Assembly: GCA_963922495.1 (NCBI GenBank)
Contig: CAWUIH010000001.1
Coordinates: 1 to 64,000, forward strand
Origin: CAWUIH01 sp963922495
Lineage (GTDB): Bacteria > Pseudomonadota > Gammaproteobacteria > Coxiellales > Coxiellaceae
Direction: 5' to 3'
Length of the DNA: 64,000 bases
Under the pieces are notes generated by a model that saw only the letters and a list, made by a program, of their open reading frames with translations, was not told where the DNA came from and ran no database searches. Positions 1 to 8,720 of the stretch are shown here, in pieces. Position 1 is the first letter of the stretch, and the number at the start of each line of letters is the position of its first letter. A program made the translations under genes and the position numbers.

Positions 1-196
1 ATGCGTTGCTCAGGTACGTTGATGTACATTGCGCTACGCTTCTCGCTAATCATCCCAACTGGTGCGCGTTCTAGCGAATTTTAAGCCGTCTAAATCACAT
101 AAAATTCTACTATAACGGCCCCATTGTGCTGATTATCTGTGATGCGTTGCTCAGGTACGTTGATGTACATTGCGCTACGCTTCTCGCTAATCATCC
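1..196. repeat. 55-bp direct repeat, two copies (1-55 and 142-196)
   Basis: Bases 1-55 recur without mismatch at 142-196, so the period is 141 bp. The unit begins ATGCGTTGCTCAGGTACG and ends CGCTAATCATCC. The sequence between the copies (56-141) and after the second copy is not obviously repeated. On the minus strand the unit has an open frame containing EKRSAMYINVPEQR, but there is no gene context for it. The block lies downstream of ychF on that gene's strand. The left copy touches the window edge, so more units may lie outside. I see no gene in 1-257. Confidence 0.85.
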
Positions 197-257
197 TACT
201 GATTTTCATTCTAAGAAAAAGCAATTTTCCCGATTTGCAAGGGTATAGTCAAGTACT

Positions 258-1349
258 CTAGTTACCTGAGCGGAAAAACATTACATCTCCATCATGCACT
301 AGGTATTCTTTGCCTTCAAGTCGCCACTTCCCAGCATCTTTAGCGCCTTGTTCGCCCTGGTAGGTGACGTAATCACTATAGTTAATGACTTCGGCGCGAA
401 TAAATTTTTTCTCGAAATCAGTATGAATGACTCCGGCTGCTTGCGGTGCTGTCGCCTGTTGTGGGCATGTCCATGCTCTGACTTCTTGTGGTCCGGCCGT
501 AAAAAAGGTGATTAAATTTAATAAATCATAACCTGCCTTAATCACACGGTGAAGTCCGGGTTCTTTAAGCCCGATGCTATCCAAAAATTCTTGTTGATCT
601 TTAGTATCGAGTTCTGCTAATTCAGCTTCTATAGAGGCGCAGACCGCGACGACGCTAGCTTTTTCTTGGGATGCGTGAGACATAACCTTATCAAGCAGCG
701 GATTATTCTTAAAGCCATTATCGGCAACGTTAGCAATGTACAGTACGGGTTTGAGTGTCAATAACTGATACGGCCGTAGCAGCTCCCTTTCTTCTGGCGT
801 TATGCTAAGGCTACGTAACATAATACCTTGATTTAGTTGTTGTTTGAATTTTTCGAGAACTATGTGAGTCTGCTTTGCCACTTTGTCACCACGTTTGAGT
901 TCTTTTGCTACTTTCATTAACGCCTTATCCAAAGAATCCATATCGGCGAGCGCTAATTCAGTATCAATGGTTTCAATATCAGCTACTGGATTGATTTGTC
1001 CCGCAACGTGCGTCACATTTTCATTTTCGAAACAGCGCACAACATGTGCAATGGCTTGTGTTTCGCGGATATTGGCCAAGAATTTATTTCCCAGCCCTTC
1101 ACCTTTGGAAGCTCCAGCAACTAGGCCTGCGATATCCACAAAGTTGACGGTGGTGGGTATGGTTTTTTTAGGTTTCACAATAGTGGAAATGGTATTTAGG
1201 CGGCTATCGGGGACCGGCACCATACCAATATTCGGCTCTATGGTGCAGAAAGGGTAATTTGATGCCTCTATATTTGCTTTGGTTAGTGCATTGAATAGTG
1301 TTGATTTTCCAACGTTTGGAAGACCAACGATGCCGCATTTAAAGCCCAT
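258..1349 (-). CDS. ychF: Redox-regulated ribosome-binding ATPase YchF
   Basis: Obg-related P-loop NTPase of the YchF/OLA1 family (363 aa, the usual length). The P-loop GLPNVGKS is near residues 9-16, the switch region [19 protein letters not shown] near 73-91, and the base-recognition motif is NVAD rather than NKxD, the family trait that gives ATP preference. A C-terminal TGS domain ends with [12 protein letters not shown]. It is the last gene of the tRNA-Gln/prs/rplY/pth/ychF block and starts 11 bp after pth stops. The pth-ychF pairing is widely conserved, which supports a translation-associated role. Confidence 0.97.
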   Translation of the reverse strand: MGFKCGIVGLPNVGKSTLFNALTKANIEASNYPFCTIEPNIGMVPVPDSRLNTISTIVKPKKTIPTTVNFVDIAGLVAGASKGEGLGNKFLANIRETQAIAHVVRCFENENVTHVAGQINPVADIETIDTELALADMDSLDKALMKVAKELKRGDKVAKQTHIVLEKFKQQLNQGIMLRSLSITPEERELLRPYQLLTLKPVLYIANVADNGFKNNPLLDKVMSHASQEKASVVAVCASIEAELAELDTKDQQEFLDSIGLKEPGLHRVIKAGYDLLNLITFFTAGPQEVRAWTCPQQATAPQAAGVIHTDFEKKFIRAEVINYSDYVTYQGEQGAKDAGKWRLEGKEYLVHDGDVMFFRSGN

Positions 1350-1360
1350 AATAAACTCCT

Positions 1361-1921
1361 CTAATGTAACTCACGCATCACTTTTTGAAATTTGCCAGCA
1401 ATCAAGTCTGGAATGAGGCGTAGTGCTAAGTTAATGGATAGCATGATTTCTTCGCGATCCTTTTTATTCGGTGCGCTAAGCACATAAGGCGTCACGCGGT
1501 CTTTATGTCCTGGATGATCAATGCCAATGCGTAAGCGGTAAAAGTTATTGCTACCTAAGTGCTGGATAATGTCACGCAATCCGTTGTGCCCACCGTGCCC
1601 ACCGCCTGATTTGAGTCTCACTTGTCCTACGGGAAAATCCAACTCGTCGTGAACCACCAATATCTCGGTAGGGGATATTTTATAAAATTTTGCAACTGCT
1701 GCCACTGCTTTGCCGCTATCGTTCATAAAAGTGGTCGGGATGAGTAAACAGTAGGTTGAAGTTTTGCGAAAAAATCCAAAAAATTTGGCTTCTTTTTTGA
1801 ATGTTTCATCAAATTCTGCGGCAATTGCGTCGACGAACCACATACCGACATTGTGACGCGTTTTGGCATAGTCTACGCCGGGGTTTCCCAGGCCAACGAT
1901 GAGTTTGATCCCGTCAGCCAA
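1361..1921 (-). CDS. pth: Peptidyl-tRNA hydrolase
   Basis: Releases tRNA from peptidyl-tRNAs that drop off the ribosome. The 186-aa protein has the normal bacterial Pth length. VGLGNPG with Asn13, TRHNVG with the catalytic His near residue 23, and HDELDFPVG with the activating Asp near 96 are all present, as is the [12 protein letters not shown] substrate loop. It lies 6 bp downstream of rplY and 11 bp upstream of ychF, so it is very probably co-transcribed with both. Confidence 0.97.
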   Translation of the reverse strand: MADGIKLIVGLGNPGVDYAKTRHNVGMWFVDAIAAEFDETFKKEAKFFGFFRKTSTYCLLIPTTFMNDSGKAVAAVAKFYKISPTEILVVHDELDFPVGQVRLKSGGGHGGHNGLRDIIQHLGSNNFYRLRIGIDHPGHKDRVTPYVLSAPNKKDREEIMLSINLALRLIPDLIAGKFQKVMRELH

Positions 1922-1927
1922 GAGGGC

Positions 1928-2578
1928 TTATTCCTTGCTTGCTTTGTCTGTATTATTTTCTGAGTTGCTTTCAGAATTTTGCACTTCAGCAGATTCTACT
2001 TTGAGAGTGCTGATACTGGCAACGGCTAAATTAGAGTCATCAGTGATGTCGGTAGCTAATTCAACACCTTCGGGTAATTTGAGATCTGCAAGATGGATGG
2101 TGTGATCCAGTTCAAGTGTTGCAATATCTACCGTAATCGATTCTGGTAAATTCACGGGTAAGCATTTGATTTCAATTTCTGTCAAAGTATGATTTAACAT
2201 CCCGCCAGCAATTAATCCAGGGCACATCTTCTCGCCACTGATATGAACAGGAACGCTCATAACAATTTGTTCATTGGCTTTAATACGCATGAAGTCAATG
2301 TGTATTATTTTAGGTTTGCTGTGATGGCGTTGTAAATCTTTAAGGACAACTTTTTGTTTCTTATTATTAATGTTTAATGTCAAAATTGAGGCATAAACGG
2401 CTTCATTGGTGAGCGCTTTTAAAATGTCTTTTTGTAGTACAGAAATCGGTTCAGGCTTTTTATTAGCACCATAGACGATAGCTGGAACGCGATCTTCAAG
2501 ACGACGGAAGCGGCGTGCAGCAGCTTTGCCAGTGTGTTCACGGATTTCGGCATTAAGAATTATACTTTCAGCGGCCAT
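1928..2578 (-). CDS. rplY: 50S ribosomal protein L25 (CTC form)
   Basis: This 216-aa protein is the long two-domain form of L25. The N-terminal 5S-rRNA-binding domain covers about residues 1-95 (EHTGKAAARRFRRL, VPAIVYGANKKPEPI), followed by a C-terminal beta domain and an acidic Asn/Ser/Glu-rich tail. E. coli L25 has only the first domain. The order prs-rplY-pth is conserved in gammaproteobacteria. TCCTAAATTGAG in the upstream gap reads on the minus strand as an AGGAG-type ribosome binding site. Confidence 0.96.
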   Translation of the reverse strand: MAAESIILNAEIREHTGKAAARRFRRLEDRVPAIVYGANKKPEPISVLQKDILKALTNEAVYASILTLNINNKKQKVVLKDLQRHHSKPKIIHIDFMRIKANEQIVMSVPVHISGEKMCPGLIAGGMLNHTLTEIEIKCLPVNLPESITVDIATLELDHTIHLADLKLPEGVELATDITDDSNLAVASISTLKVESAEVQNSESNSENNTDKASKE

Positions 2579-2642
2579 TTTTTGCTTCTCCTAAATTGAG
2601 AATCGGCATTTTACAGAGGTTTGGCTTCAAAATCTAGGGCCT

Positions 2643-2674
2643 ATTGGTTTAGACATTATACAGTACTAACCAAT
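2643..2674 (-). promoter_or_regulatory. Inverted repeat with embedded TATAAT between prs and rplY
   Basis: ATTGGTTTAG (2643-2652) pairs with CTAACCAAT (2666-2674) around a loop that contains, on the minus strand, a perfect TATAAT (2660-2655). It could attenuate or terminate the prs transcript, or it could be a -10 element for rplY. There is no T-run to make it a clear intrinsic terminator and no good -35 match, so the role is open. Confidence 0.35.
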
Positions 2675-3633
2675 TAGTCTGTGAACATGGAACTGACCGA
2701 TTGTTTTTGATTAATTCGAGAAATAGTTTCGGCAATTAGGTGGCTTAACGATATTTGCTTGATGCGTGGACATGCTTTAGCTTCTTTATGCAGTGGTATG
2801 GTATCGGTCACTATAATCTGGTCGATACAAGAGTTCATAATGTTTCCAATGGCGTGACCGGAAAAAATGGGGTGAGTGCAATAAGCAAGTACACTAGCAG
2901 CACCTTTCTGTTTGAGTGCGTCGGCAGCGTGGCATAATGTGCCAGCGGTATCTACAATATCATCGACAATAACACAGTGGCGGCCATCAACTTTGCCAAT
3001 TACGTTCATCACTTCGGCTTGATTAGGGCCGGTGCGACGTTTGTCGATGATGGCTAAATCGGTATCATCTAATCGCTTAGCGATTGCGCGCGCACGAACC
3101 ACGCCGCCAACGTCGGGTGAGACGATGACGGGATTTTTCAATTCAGCAGGTAATCGATATTGCTCTAAAGCGGTCATGCTTGCGTAGACATTGTCAACCG
3201 GGATTGAAAAGAAGCCTTGAATTTGATCTGCGTGTAAATCTACGGTAATTAGACGAGAGAAACCGACGGTCTGTATCATATCGGCAATCACCTTCGCGCT
3301 AATGGGGACACGAGATGAGCGTACACGTCGGTCTTGACGCGCATAACCAAAATAGGGCACAACAGCGGTAACGTTAGAAGCTGAAGCACGACGGAAGGCA
3401 TCGGCCATAAGCAGTAATTCTAGAGAGTTGTCATTAACTGGATCACTGGTCGATTGAATAATATAAACTTCTCGCCCACGTACATTTTCTTCAATCTCAA
3501 TACGGATTTCGCCATCACTAAAGCGCCCAATAAATGCTTGCCCAATGGTGGTATTTAAGTGTTTGGCCACTTTTGTAGCCAAGTCTGCATTTGCACTTCC
3601 ATGGAAAATACGTATGTCGTCAACGTTGGTCAC
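2674..3633 (-). CDS. prs: Ribose-phosphate pyrophosphokinase (PRPP synthetase)
   Basis: Makes PRPP from ribose 5-phosphate and ATP for nucleotide, His, Trp and NAD synthesis. The 319-aa class I enzyme shows the flexible-loop region YARQDRRVRSSRVPISAK, the metal-binding DLHADQIQGFF and the PRPP-binding VDDIVDTAGT. It follows the tRNA-Gln gene on the same strand and precedes rplY. Confidence 0.97.
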   Translation of the reverse strand: MTNVDDIRIFHGSANADLATKVAKHLNTTIGQAFIGRFSDGEIRIEIEENVRGREVYIIQSTSDPVNDNSLELLLMADAFRRASASNVTAVVPYFGYARQDRRVRSSRVPISAKVIADMIQTVGFSRLITVDLHADQIQGFFSIPVDNVYASMTALEQYRLPAELKNPVIVSPDVGGVVRARAIAKRLDDTDLAIIDKRRTGPNQAEVMNVIGKVDGRHCVIVDDIVDTAGTLCHAADALKQKGAASVLAYCTHPIFSGHAIGNIMNSCIDQIIVTDTIPLHKEAKACPRIKQISLSHLIAETISRINQKQSVSSMFTD

Positions 3634-3700
3634 TTGCTTTCCTCAAAGGAATTTTCAAGAGCGCAGTGTAACAAAAAAAATGCCGAATTGGTAACGAGAA

Positions 3701-3775
3701 TGGTTGGGGTGCCAGGATTCGAACCTGGGAATGCCGGGATCAAAACCCGGTGCCTTACCGCTTGGCTACACCCCA
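3701..3775 (-). tRNA. tRNA-Gln (anticodon TTG)
   Basis: The minus strand folds as a 75-nt tRNA: acceptor TGGGGTG/CACCCCA, D arm GCC-AAGCGGTAA-GGC, anticodon arm CCGGG-TTTTGAT-CCCGG with TTG at positions 34-36, T arm CCAGG-TTCGAAT-CCTGG, discriminator A and an encoded CCA (3703-3701). The weak first base pair (U1-A72) is a glutamine-tRNA identity feature. It lies upstream of prs. Confidence 0.97.
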
Positions 3776-3784
3776 AGGGGGTGC

Positions 3785-3817
3785 AGCATAGGTTAACAGT
3801 TTTTTTTTATGTGTCAA
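3785..3817 (-). promoter_or_regulatory. Possible promoter of tRNA-Gln
   Basis: A perfect minus-strand -35 hexamer TTGACA lies at 3817-3812, about 37 bp before the mature tRNA 5' end, followed by an A9 tract. The best -10 look-alike, TATGCT at 3790-3785, is spaced 21 bp away, which is too long; TAACCT gives 16 bp but matches poorly. The -35 is convincing, the -10 is not. Confidence 0.4.
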
Positions 3818-3859
3818 ATTCAGGTGCCTGCTGAGACTTGTTAAGTCGGTGGCATTATT

Positions 3860-4014
3860 CTAGAAAAAGCAGTTGAACGCGATTTCTGGCATAGCATCTT
3901 GATTCATCTTGCTATATAAAAATTTTTCTCATCACCAAAAGGTGACGTCGGCAATTTTTATTACGCAATCTCAATCAATTACACTATTTAATTGCGTTCA
4001 ACTGCTTTTTCTAG
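3860..4014. repeat. Dispersed palindromic element, copy 1 (155 bp)
   Basis: Terminal inverted repeats CTAGAAAAAGCAGTTGAACG and its complement bound the element; with flanking ATTATT/GGATTAT the near-perfect arms reach about 27 bp. The centre has a small hairpin in CATCACCAAAAGGTGACG, so the whole unit is an imperfect palindrome. It is homologous along its full length to 6555-6715 and 58520-58680. It occupies most of the 3777-4174 gap between tRNA-Gln and lolB. I see no gene in the rest of that gap. Confidence 0.9.
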
Positions 4015-4174
4015 GATTATCAGTACTAAATATAGATTTTTTGTAGTGGCCATGTGTGCACCTCGGTGAGATAGTTGAGCATGCTGATTTCAGTTTAATG
4101 ATAGAAGATACCACGACGAGCGGGGGGCCAACTCCTCGATTCAATGTTGTTGTCGTTTTAACTTAATGAAAATA

Positions 4175-4822
4175 TTATATTTTCCAATGTTTAATAACGA
4201 TTTTAATCTGATAGGGTGGCTTTTGTAAACTGAGTATCTGTGGTAAATCCACGCTACCGACAGGCAAATACTGTGAATAATTTACTGTCCAGCCGTCTTG
4301 AGTTAATGTTTGAAGATGTCCAAAGCCATCAAATCTTGCGGTATATTTTTTTTGTGCAGGAATGCCTTTTATCCAATAAAACAAATTAGAAATAGGTAGT
4401 TGCCAGCCTAGCTGCTGTTGCATCAACGCTTCAGGGCTGGTGCTTGTGTTAGTTTCTGTGTTGCTGCGACGCAAAATGACTCTATTGCAATTACCATAAA
4501 TTTCAATACTGACTAAATCCAGTGAAGAATGAATAGCAATTGTGTAATTGCCATTATGTTGCTGCCAAGTATATGCAGCGATAATATTTTTTTGAGGTTG
4601 CTGGATGCTGAAAGCACCATCTATCTGCCATTGTCGCACTTTGTTCAGAGCCTTGTAGCGAGCCTTCCAGGGTATGCGGTTGTAAACGATATTACCGTGA
4701 GTGGGTAATTTTAAATTTGTGCAACCGCATAAAGATATACCGATGGCAAAAGAGGCTATGACTGTTGTGGTCCGAGCTATCCTGAATAGAGTAATGATAT
4801 TGTGCAAGGGGTTGTCCTCCAT
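4175..4822 (-). CDS. lolB: Outer-membrane lipoprotein LolB
   Basis: Accepts lipoproteins from LolA and inserts them into the outer membrane. The chosen ATG (4822) gives 215 aa with a signal segment ending in lipobox LCGC (Cys34). LolB landmarks follow: WKARYKALNKVRQWQIDGAF, an AYTWQQHNGNYTI strand, LGWQLPISNLFYWIKGIPA, and the end pattern YQIKIVIKHW. A longer frame opens at 4900 but would bury the signal peptide. The start lies inside the 3' part of the SDR pseudogene in another frame. lolB normally precedes ispE and prs; here tRNA-Gln and prs follow at a distance without ispE. Confidence 0.88.
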   Translation of the reverse strand: MEDNPLHNIITLFRIARTTTVIASFAIGISLCGCTNLKLPTHGNIVYNRIPWKARYKALNKVRQWQIDGAFSIQQPQKNIIAAYTWQQHNGNYTIAIHSSLDLVSIEIYGNCNRVILRRSNTETNTSTSPEALMQQQLGWQLPISNLFYWIKGIPAQKKYTARFDGFGHLQTLTQDGWTVNYSQYLPVGSVDLPQILSLQKPPYQIKIVIKHWKI

Positions 4823-5369
4823 CAAGCGAGAGTGTTTCACCAGTGATCGATTGATTATCAACGAGAGATAAAATTGCTGCAATAATGTCTTTGACATCAA
4901 TTTGTTTTTGCAGTGGGATTTTTGCCAATAGTTTTCGTTTATTGCTTTCTGATAGCGCTGCTTTGCCTTCTGGCCATAATACCGAACCTAGCACTAAAGT
5001 ATTAACATGAACCTCAAGTACTAAATCCAGTGCCGTTAATGTTGTTAACACATTTAATCCGGTTTTGCTACAAAAATACAAGCTGTAATATTTCAGTGGC
5101 CGCCCCAGCTTTGCGTCACTGATATTAATAATACAACCCCGATGTTGTTTTAAATATTTTATTGAAAGTTGTGACAAGAAAAACGGTACGCGTAAATTGG
5201 TGTTTAAAACAGTTCCCCATTCGGTTAATTTTACATCTTCTACAGCTTATGAAGTGAAAACTGAGGTGCTATTAATAACGATGTCTAGGTGCGACCATGC
5301 CTCATGGGTTATTGCGGCTCCAATCCGTCTTGCAGCGCCGGTAATTGCAGCAACATGGTGATTTGACAT
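4692..5369 (-). pseudogene. Pteridine-reductase-like SDR pseudogene (FolM type)
   Basis: From an ATG at 5369 the frame begins like a pteridine reductase, with the dinucleotide-binding TGAARRIGAAI. It then jumps straight to SHLDIVINSTSVF, so about 60 residues of the first Rossmann half are missing. An in-frame TAA follows at 5249-5247. After the stop the same frame continues with typical SDR sequence: NTNLRVPFFLSQL, IINISD, the catalytic YFCSK (YxxxK), and ITGETLSLDGG. Reading frame is kept on both sides, so the decay looks recent. The homology ends near 4800 and the frame overlaps lolB. The MidA-like gene is divergent. Ordinary gene function is very unlikely. Confidence 0.85.
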
Positions 5370-5397
5370 CAGATTTAATTCCTATACAGTACTCAGC

Positions 5398-6558
5398 ATG
5401 CGTGATAACTTACCAGTTCCCGATTCAATTTCACAGCAATTTCATGAGCAAATTTCTGCGCGTATCCGGCATAGGATTGAAAAGCAAGGCCCGATCAGTT
5501 TTGCTGAATATATGCAAATGGCGCTCTACGAACCTGGCTTAGGGTATTATAGTGCAGGGGCGGTGAAGTTCGGAATCGATGGTGATTTTATTACTGCTCC
5601 TGAAATTTCACCGTTGTTTTCACAGTGTATTGCACGACAATGTCAACAAGTGCTAGAAAATATTCCGAATGGTTCAATTCTGGAATTAGGCGCAGGCCGT
5701 GGTGTGATGGCAGCTGAAGTACTGCTGGCATTAGAGGCATTGGGCTCCCTACCGCAGCATTATCTCATTTTAGAAGTCAGTGCTGACTTGCGCGAACGTC
5801 AACAGCAATACATTCGTGCCACTGTTCCTCATTTAGTTGATAGGGTGTCTTGGCTTGAGCGATTGCCATCACAAGCTTTCGATGGTGTAATTTTGGGTAA
5901 TGAAGTCTTAGATGCCATGCCAGTGCATAAGTTTAAAATCGATAATGGTATTAAAGCGTGTTGCGTTGCGTATGCGGATCAGCAATTCACCTGGTCGTTA
6001 CAAACGACAATTTCAGCAGTGCTCATCGCTGCTATTGAGGCTCTAGATATCGATTTTAAAGCAGGTTACGAATCAGAAATAAACCTATGGTTATCTGGAT
6101 GGGTGAAATCACTAAGCGAAATTCTAGAGCGAGGTGTAATGATTTTTATCGATTACGGTTTTCCGCGTCACGAATATTATCATCCACAGCGAGATACGGG
6201 TACGATTGCCTGCCATTATCGACATCGTAGTCATTTTGACCCATTAATTCTAACTGGTATTCAAGATATTACTGCTCATGTGGATTTTACTGCACTGGCA
6301 ACCCATGCTCAAGAAAATAAGCTGGAAGTTTTGGGCTATACACATCAAGCAGGCTTTCTAATTAATCTTGGTATTGGCAATTTTATTACAGATAGGCGCG
6401 ACGATATCAGCCATTATAACTTGGCGCAACAGATTAAACGTTTAACTTTACCGAGTGAGATGGGTGAATTATTTAAAGTGATTGCCCTTGGAAAAAATTT
6501 CAGTAAATCGTTATTAGGCTTTAAAGCAATGAATCAGGTGGGGCGTTTATTATCCTAG
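5398..6558 (+). CDS. SAM-dependent methyltransferase, MidA/NDUFAF7 family
   Basis: A 386-aa class I methyltransferase of the COG1565 family, whose mitochondrial member methylates an arginine of complex I; the bacterial substrate is not established. Visible are ISFAEYMQMALYEPGLGYY, DGDFITAPEISPLFSQ, the SAM-binding ILELGAGRGVMAAE near residues 98-111, and GNEVLDAMPVHKF. The start lacks a clear ribosome binding site. The TAG stop (6556-6558) is the first CTAG of palindromic element copy 2. It is divergent from the SDR pseudogene. Confidence 0.92.
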   Translation: MRDNLPVPDSISQQFHEQISARIRHRIEKQGPISFAEYMQMALYEPGLGYYSAGAVKFGIDGDFITAPEISPLFSQCIARQCQQVLENIPNGSILELGAGRGVMAAEVLLALEALGSLPQHYLILEVSADLRERQQQYIRATVPHLVDRVSWLERLPSQAFDGVILGNEVLDAMPVHKFKIDNGIKACCVAYADQQFTWSLQTTISAVLIAAIEALDIDFKAGYESEINLWLSGWVKSLSEILERGVMIFIDYGFPRHEYYHPQRDTGTIACHYRHRSHFDPLILTGIQDITAHVDFTALATHAQENKLEVLGYTHQAGFLINLGIGNFITDRRDDISHYNLAQQIKRLTLPSEMGELFKVIALGKNFSKSLLGFKAMNQVGRLLS

Positions 6559-6715
6559 AAAAAGCTGTTGGATCACGATTTCTCGCATACCCTCTTGATT
6601 CATCTCGCCATATAAAAATGCTTCTCATCACCAATAAGGTGAAGTCGAAAAATTTTATTACGCGATCGCAATCAACCTATTGCACCACTTAATCGCGCTC
6701 AACGGCTTTTTCTAG
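6555..6715. repeat. Dispersed palindromic element, copy 2 (161 bp)
   Basis: Starts CTAGAAAAAGCTGTTGGATC and ends with GCTCAACGGCTTTTTCTAG. It has the same internal order as copies 1 and 3: a CATAT/ATATAAAAAT segment, the central CATCACCAATAAGGTGA hairpin, and TTATTACGCGAT. It fills the whole space between the convergent MidA-like gene and cca. Its left end supplies the methyltransferase stop codon and its right end lies 7 bp from the cca stop. Confidence 0.9.
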
Positions 6716-6721
6716 CTTAAA

Positions 6722-7810
6722 TTACGTAAGTAATTTAATAATCGCTGATAGCCGTCTTTTTTTAATTTCCTGTGCGAAGGCGGGACCAGTTAATTTTTCT
6801 TTGATAAGCTCTGCGGCGTTGACAGATTGCACCGCTTTAACAATCGCTGTCATATAGTCGTTAATTTTTTCACTATTACCATCATATAAAATGCCACAGG
6901 TATTGAGAAATTGCTTAAATCGTTCAGGTCGTCTGAGTCCATCGGCATTTAACACAAACTTGAGTAATTCTTCTGGGTTTGCATTCAATGTTTGGGCATA
7001 TTGCGGATAAAAACGATTCACAAGTGATGCCATAGCTTGCATCTCATTAGGGACACGGTACTTTTTTGATAACATTAACAAATGACTTTCTGCCAAATCA
7101 TGAACGATAATTGCATATCTAGCCACAGCATCAGTGGTGATTTTGGTAGCATGAGGTAGTTTTTTTAATCCCTGGTTGTTGGTTGCAATATTAGGAAATA
7201 AAATTCTGAGTGCATTGCATTGTTCAAGTACTTCAAAAAATCGTATTGGTGTCTCAGATTTCAGTGCGCGGTAGAATTCCTGCCACACTCGTTCAGATAC
7301 CAAAGCACTTGCTTCGCCAGCTTCCACCATGTGTTTCATTAAATCTAATGTATCGGGGTGAATAGTAAATTGAGGAAGCATTGCGGCAAAACGAGCAACC
7401 CTTAAAATACGAACTGGGTCTTCTTGAAAAGCCTCAGAAACATGCCGAAAAATTTTATCTTCGATGTCTTGTTGGCCGCCATATGGATCAATTAACTTAC
7501 CACCAGCGCTTTTCGCAATTGCGTTAATAGTGAGATCACGTCTTTTCAAGTCTTCTTCCAATGTGATGTAGGGGCTGGTGTGGAAAGTAAAGCCTTTATA
7601 ACCTTTACCGGTTTTACGTTCAGTTCGAGCCAGTGCGTACTCTTCATGAGTTTTTGGATGGAGGAAGACAGGGAAATTTTTACCAACCGGTTGAAATCCT
7701 TCGGTGGTCATTTCTTCTGGTGTGGAGCCAACTACTACCCAGTCATGCTCAGTAATGGGTAGTCCCAACAGTTGATTGCGGACCGCACCGCCTACTAAAT
7801 AAACTTGCAA
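6722..7810 (-). CDS. cca: CCA-adding tRNA nucleotidyltransferase
   Basis: Class II enzyme that repairs or adds the tRNA 3' CCA. N-terminal GGAVRNQLLGLP, EHDWVVVG (metal site, with Glu at the first carboxylate as in some other gammaproteobacteria), YALARTERK, RRDLTINA and the EDPVRILRVARF neck helices are all clear. At 362 aa it is about 50 residues shorter than E. coli Cca. The HD-type domain is reduced: the HD pair survives in IIVHDLAESH but much of the rest is missing or divergent. The start is TTG (7810) with AAGGAT upstream. The encoded CCA in tRNA-Gln suggests a repair role. Confidence 0.95.
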   Translation of the reverse strand: MQVYLVGGAVRNQLLGLPITEHDWVVVGSTPEEMTTEGFQPVGKNFPVFLHPKTHEEYALARTERKTGKGYKGFTFHTSPYITLEEDLKRRDLTINAIAKSAGGKLIDPYGGQQDIEDKIFRHVSEAFQEDPVRILRVARFAAMLPQFTIHPDTLDLMKHMVEAGEASALVSERVWQEFYRALKSETPIRFFEVLEQCNALRILFPNIATNNQGLKKLPHATKITTDAVARYAIIVHDLAESHLLMLSKKYRVPNEMQAMASLVNRFYPQYAQTLNANPEELLKFVLNADGLRRPERFKQFLNTCGILYDGNSEKINDYMTAIVKAVQSVNAAELIKEKLTGPAFAQEIKKRRLSAIIKLLT

Positions 7811-7870
7811 TTTGTTATCCTTATTGCCACCAAATATTGTTAATCATACAAAGCGAATACATTTTAAGCA

Positions 7871-8704
7871 ATGTGTATACTCAAATTTTTACCGCATCAC
7901 TTGTTGTCGCGCATCATGGGTGTCCTAACTCGGATACGTTGTAAGCCTCTAGTCCAGTGGGCTATAAAACGCTTTGTTTGTCATTATCGTGTTGATTTAC
8001 GACAAGCGAAGTATAGTTCCATCAGTCATTATAAAAACTTTAATGAATTTTTTACTCGGCAGTTAAAGTCGGGCTGCCGGTCGATCGTGACTAGGCAGGG
8101 TGCTATTGCCTCTCCGGTGGATGGTAGTGTCAGTGAGCTGGGTTTCATTAAACAAAGCAGCATCCTTCAGGCAAAAGGGTCTCAGTATAATTTACTGGAT
8201 TTGTTAGGAGGGGATACAAAAACGGAACAATTATTTCAAAATGGCCGTTTTTTAACGGCATATCTTGCACCACGAGATTATCATCGCATTCATATGCCCT
8301 GTGATGGTACGCTAAAAAAAATGATTCATATTCCTGGCCGGTTATTTTCTGTGAACCAAAAATCAGTCTTTTCCGTAAGTCAGCTCTTTGCTCGTAATGA
8401 ACGTGTCGTTTGTTTGTTTGAAACAAAAGTTGGACCAATGGTACTGATTTTTGTAGGCGCTATGTTTGTTGGCAGTATTACAACAATATGGCATGGGATT
8501 GTGACACCGCCAACTCGAAAAAAAATTACTACCTATAATTATCGTGAAGACCAGATTACCTACTATCGCGGTGAAGAAATTGCAAATTTTAATATGGGTT
8601 CCACGGTAATTATCCTGTTTGGAAAAGATGCTATAATGTGGAATGCTGATTTGGCACCACAAAACTTATTATTAATGGGTGAGGAAATAGGACAATTTTT
8701 ATAA
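7871..8704 (+). CDS. psd: Phosphatidylserine decarboxylase proenzyme
   Basis: Makes phosphatidylethanolamine at the inner membrane. At 277 aa it resembles the shorter bacterial form. It contains FNEFFTRQLK, ASPVDGSVSELG, the YLAPRDYHRIHMPCDG metal/catalytic segment, VGAMFVGSI, and the self-cleavage motif as NMGSTV near residue 246, in place of LGST; the Ser that becomes the pyruvoyl group is kept. No strong ribosome binding site precedes the ATG. sodC follows 16 bp later. Confidence 0.95.
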   Translation: MCILKFLPHHLLSRIMGVLTRIRCKPLVQWAIKRFVCHYRVDLRQAKYSSISHYKNFNEFFTRQLKSGCRSIVTRQGAIASPVDGSVSELGFIKQSSILQAKGSQYNLLDLLGGDTKTEQLFQNGRFLTAYLAPRDYHRIHMPCDGTLKKMIHIPGRLFSVNQKSVFSVSQLFARNERVVCLFETKVGPMVLIFVGAMFVGSITTIWHGIVTPPTRKKITTYNYREDQITYYRGEEIANFNMGSTVIILFGKDAIMWNADLAPQNLLLMGEEIGQFL

Positions 8705-8720
8705 AAAGGAGTTTTATATA

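Noticed and set aside
3559..3834. 91-aa plus-strand frame
   Set aside because: It crosses the tRNA-Gln gene on the opposite strand; chance frame.
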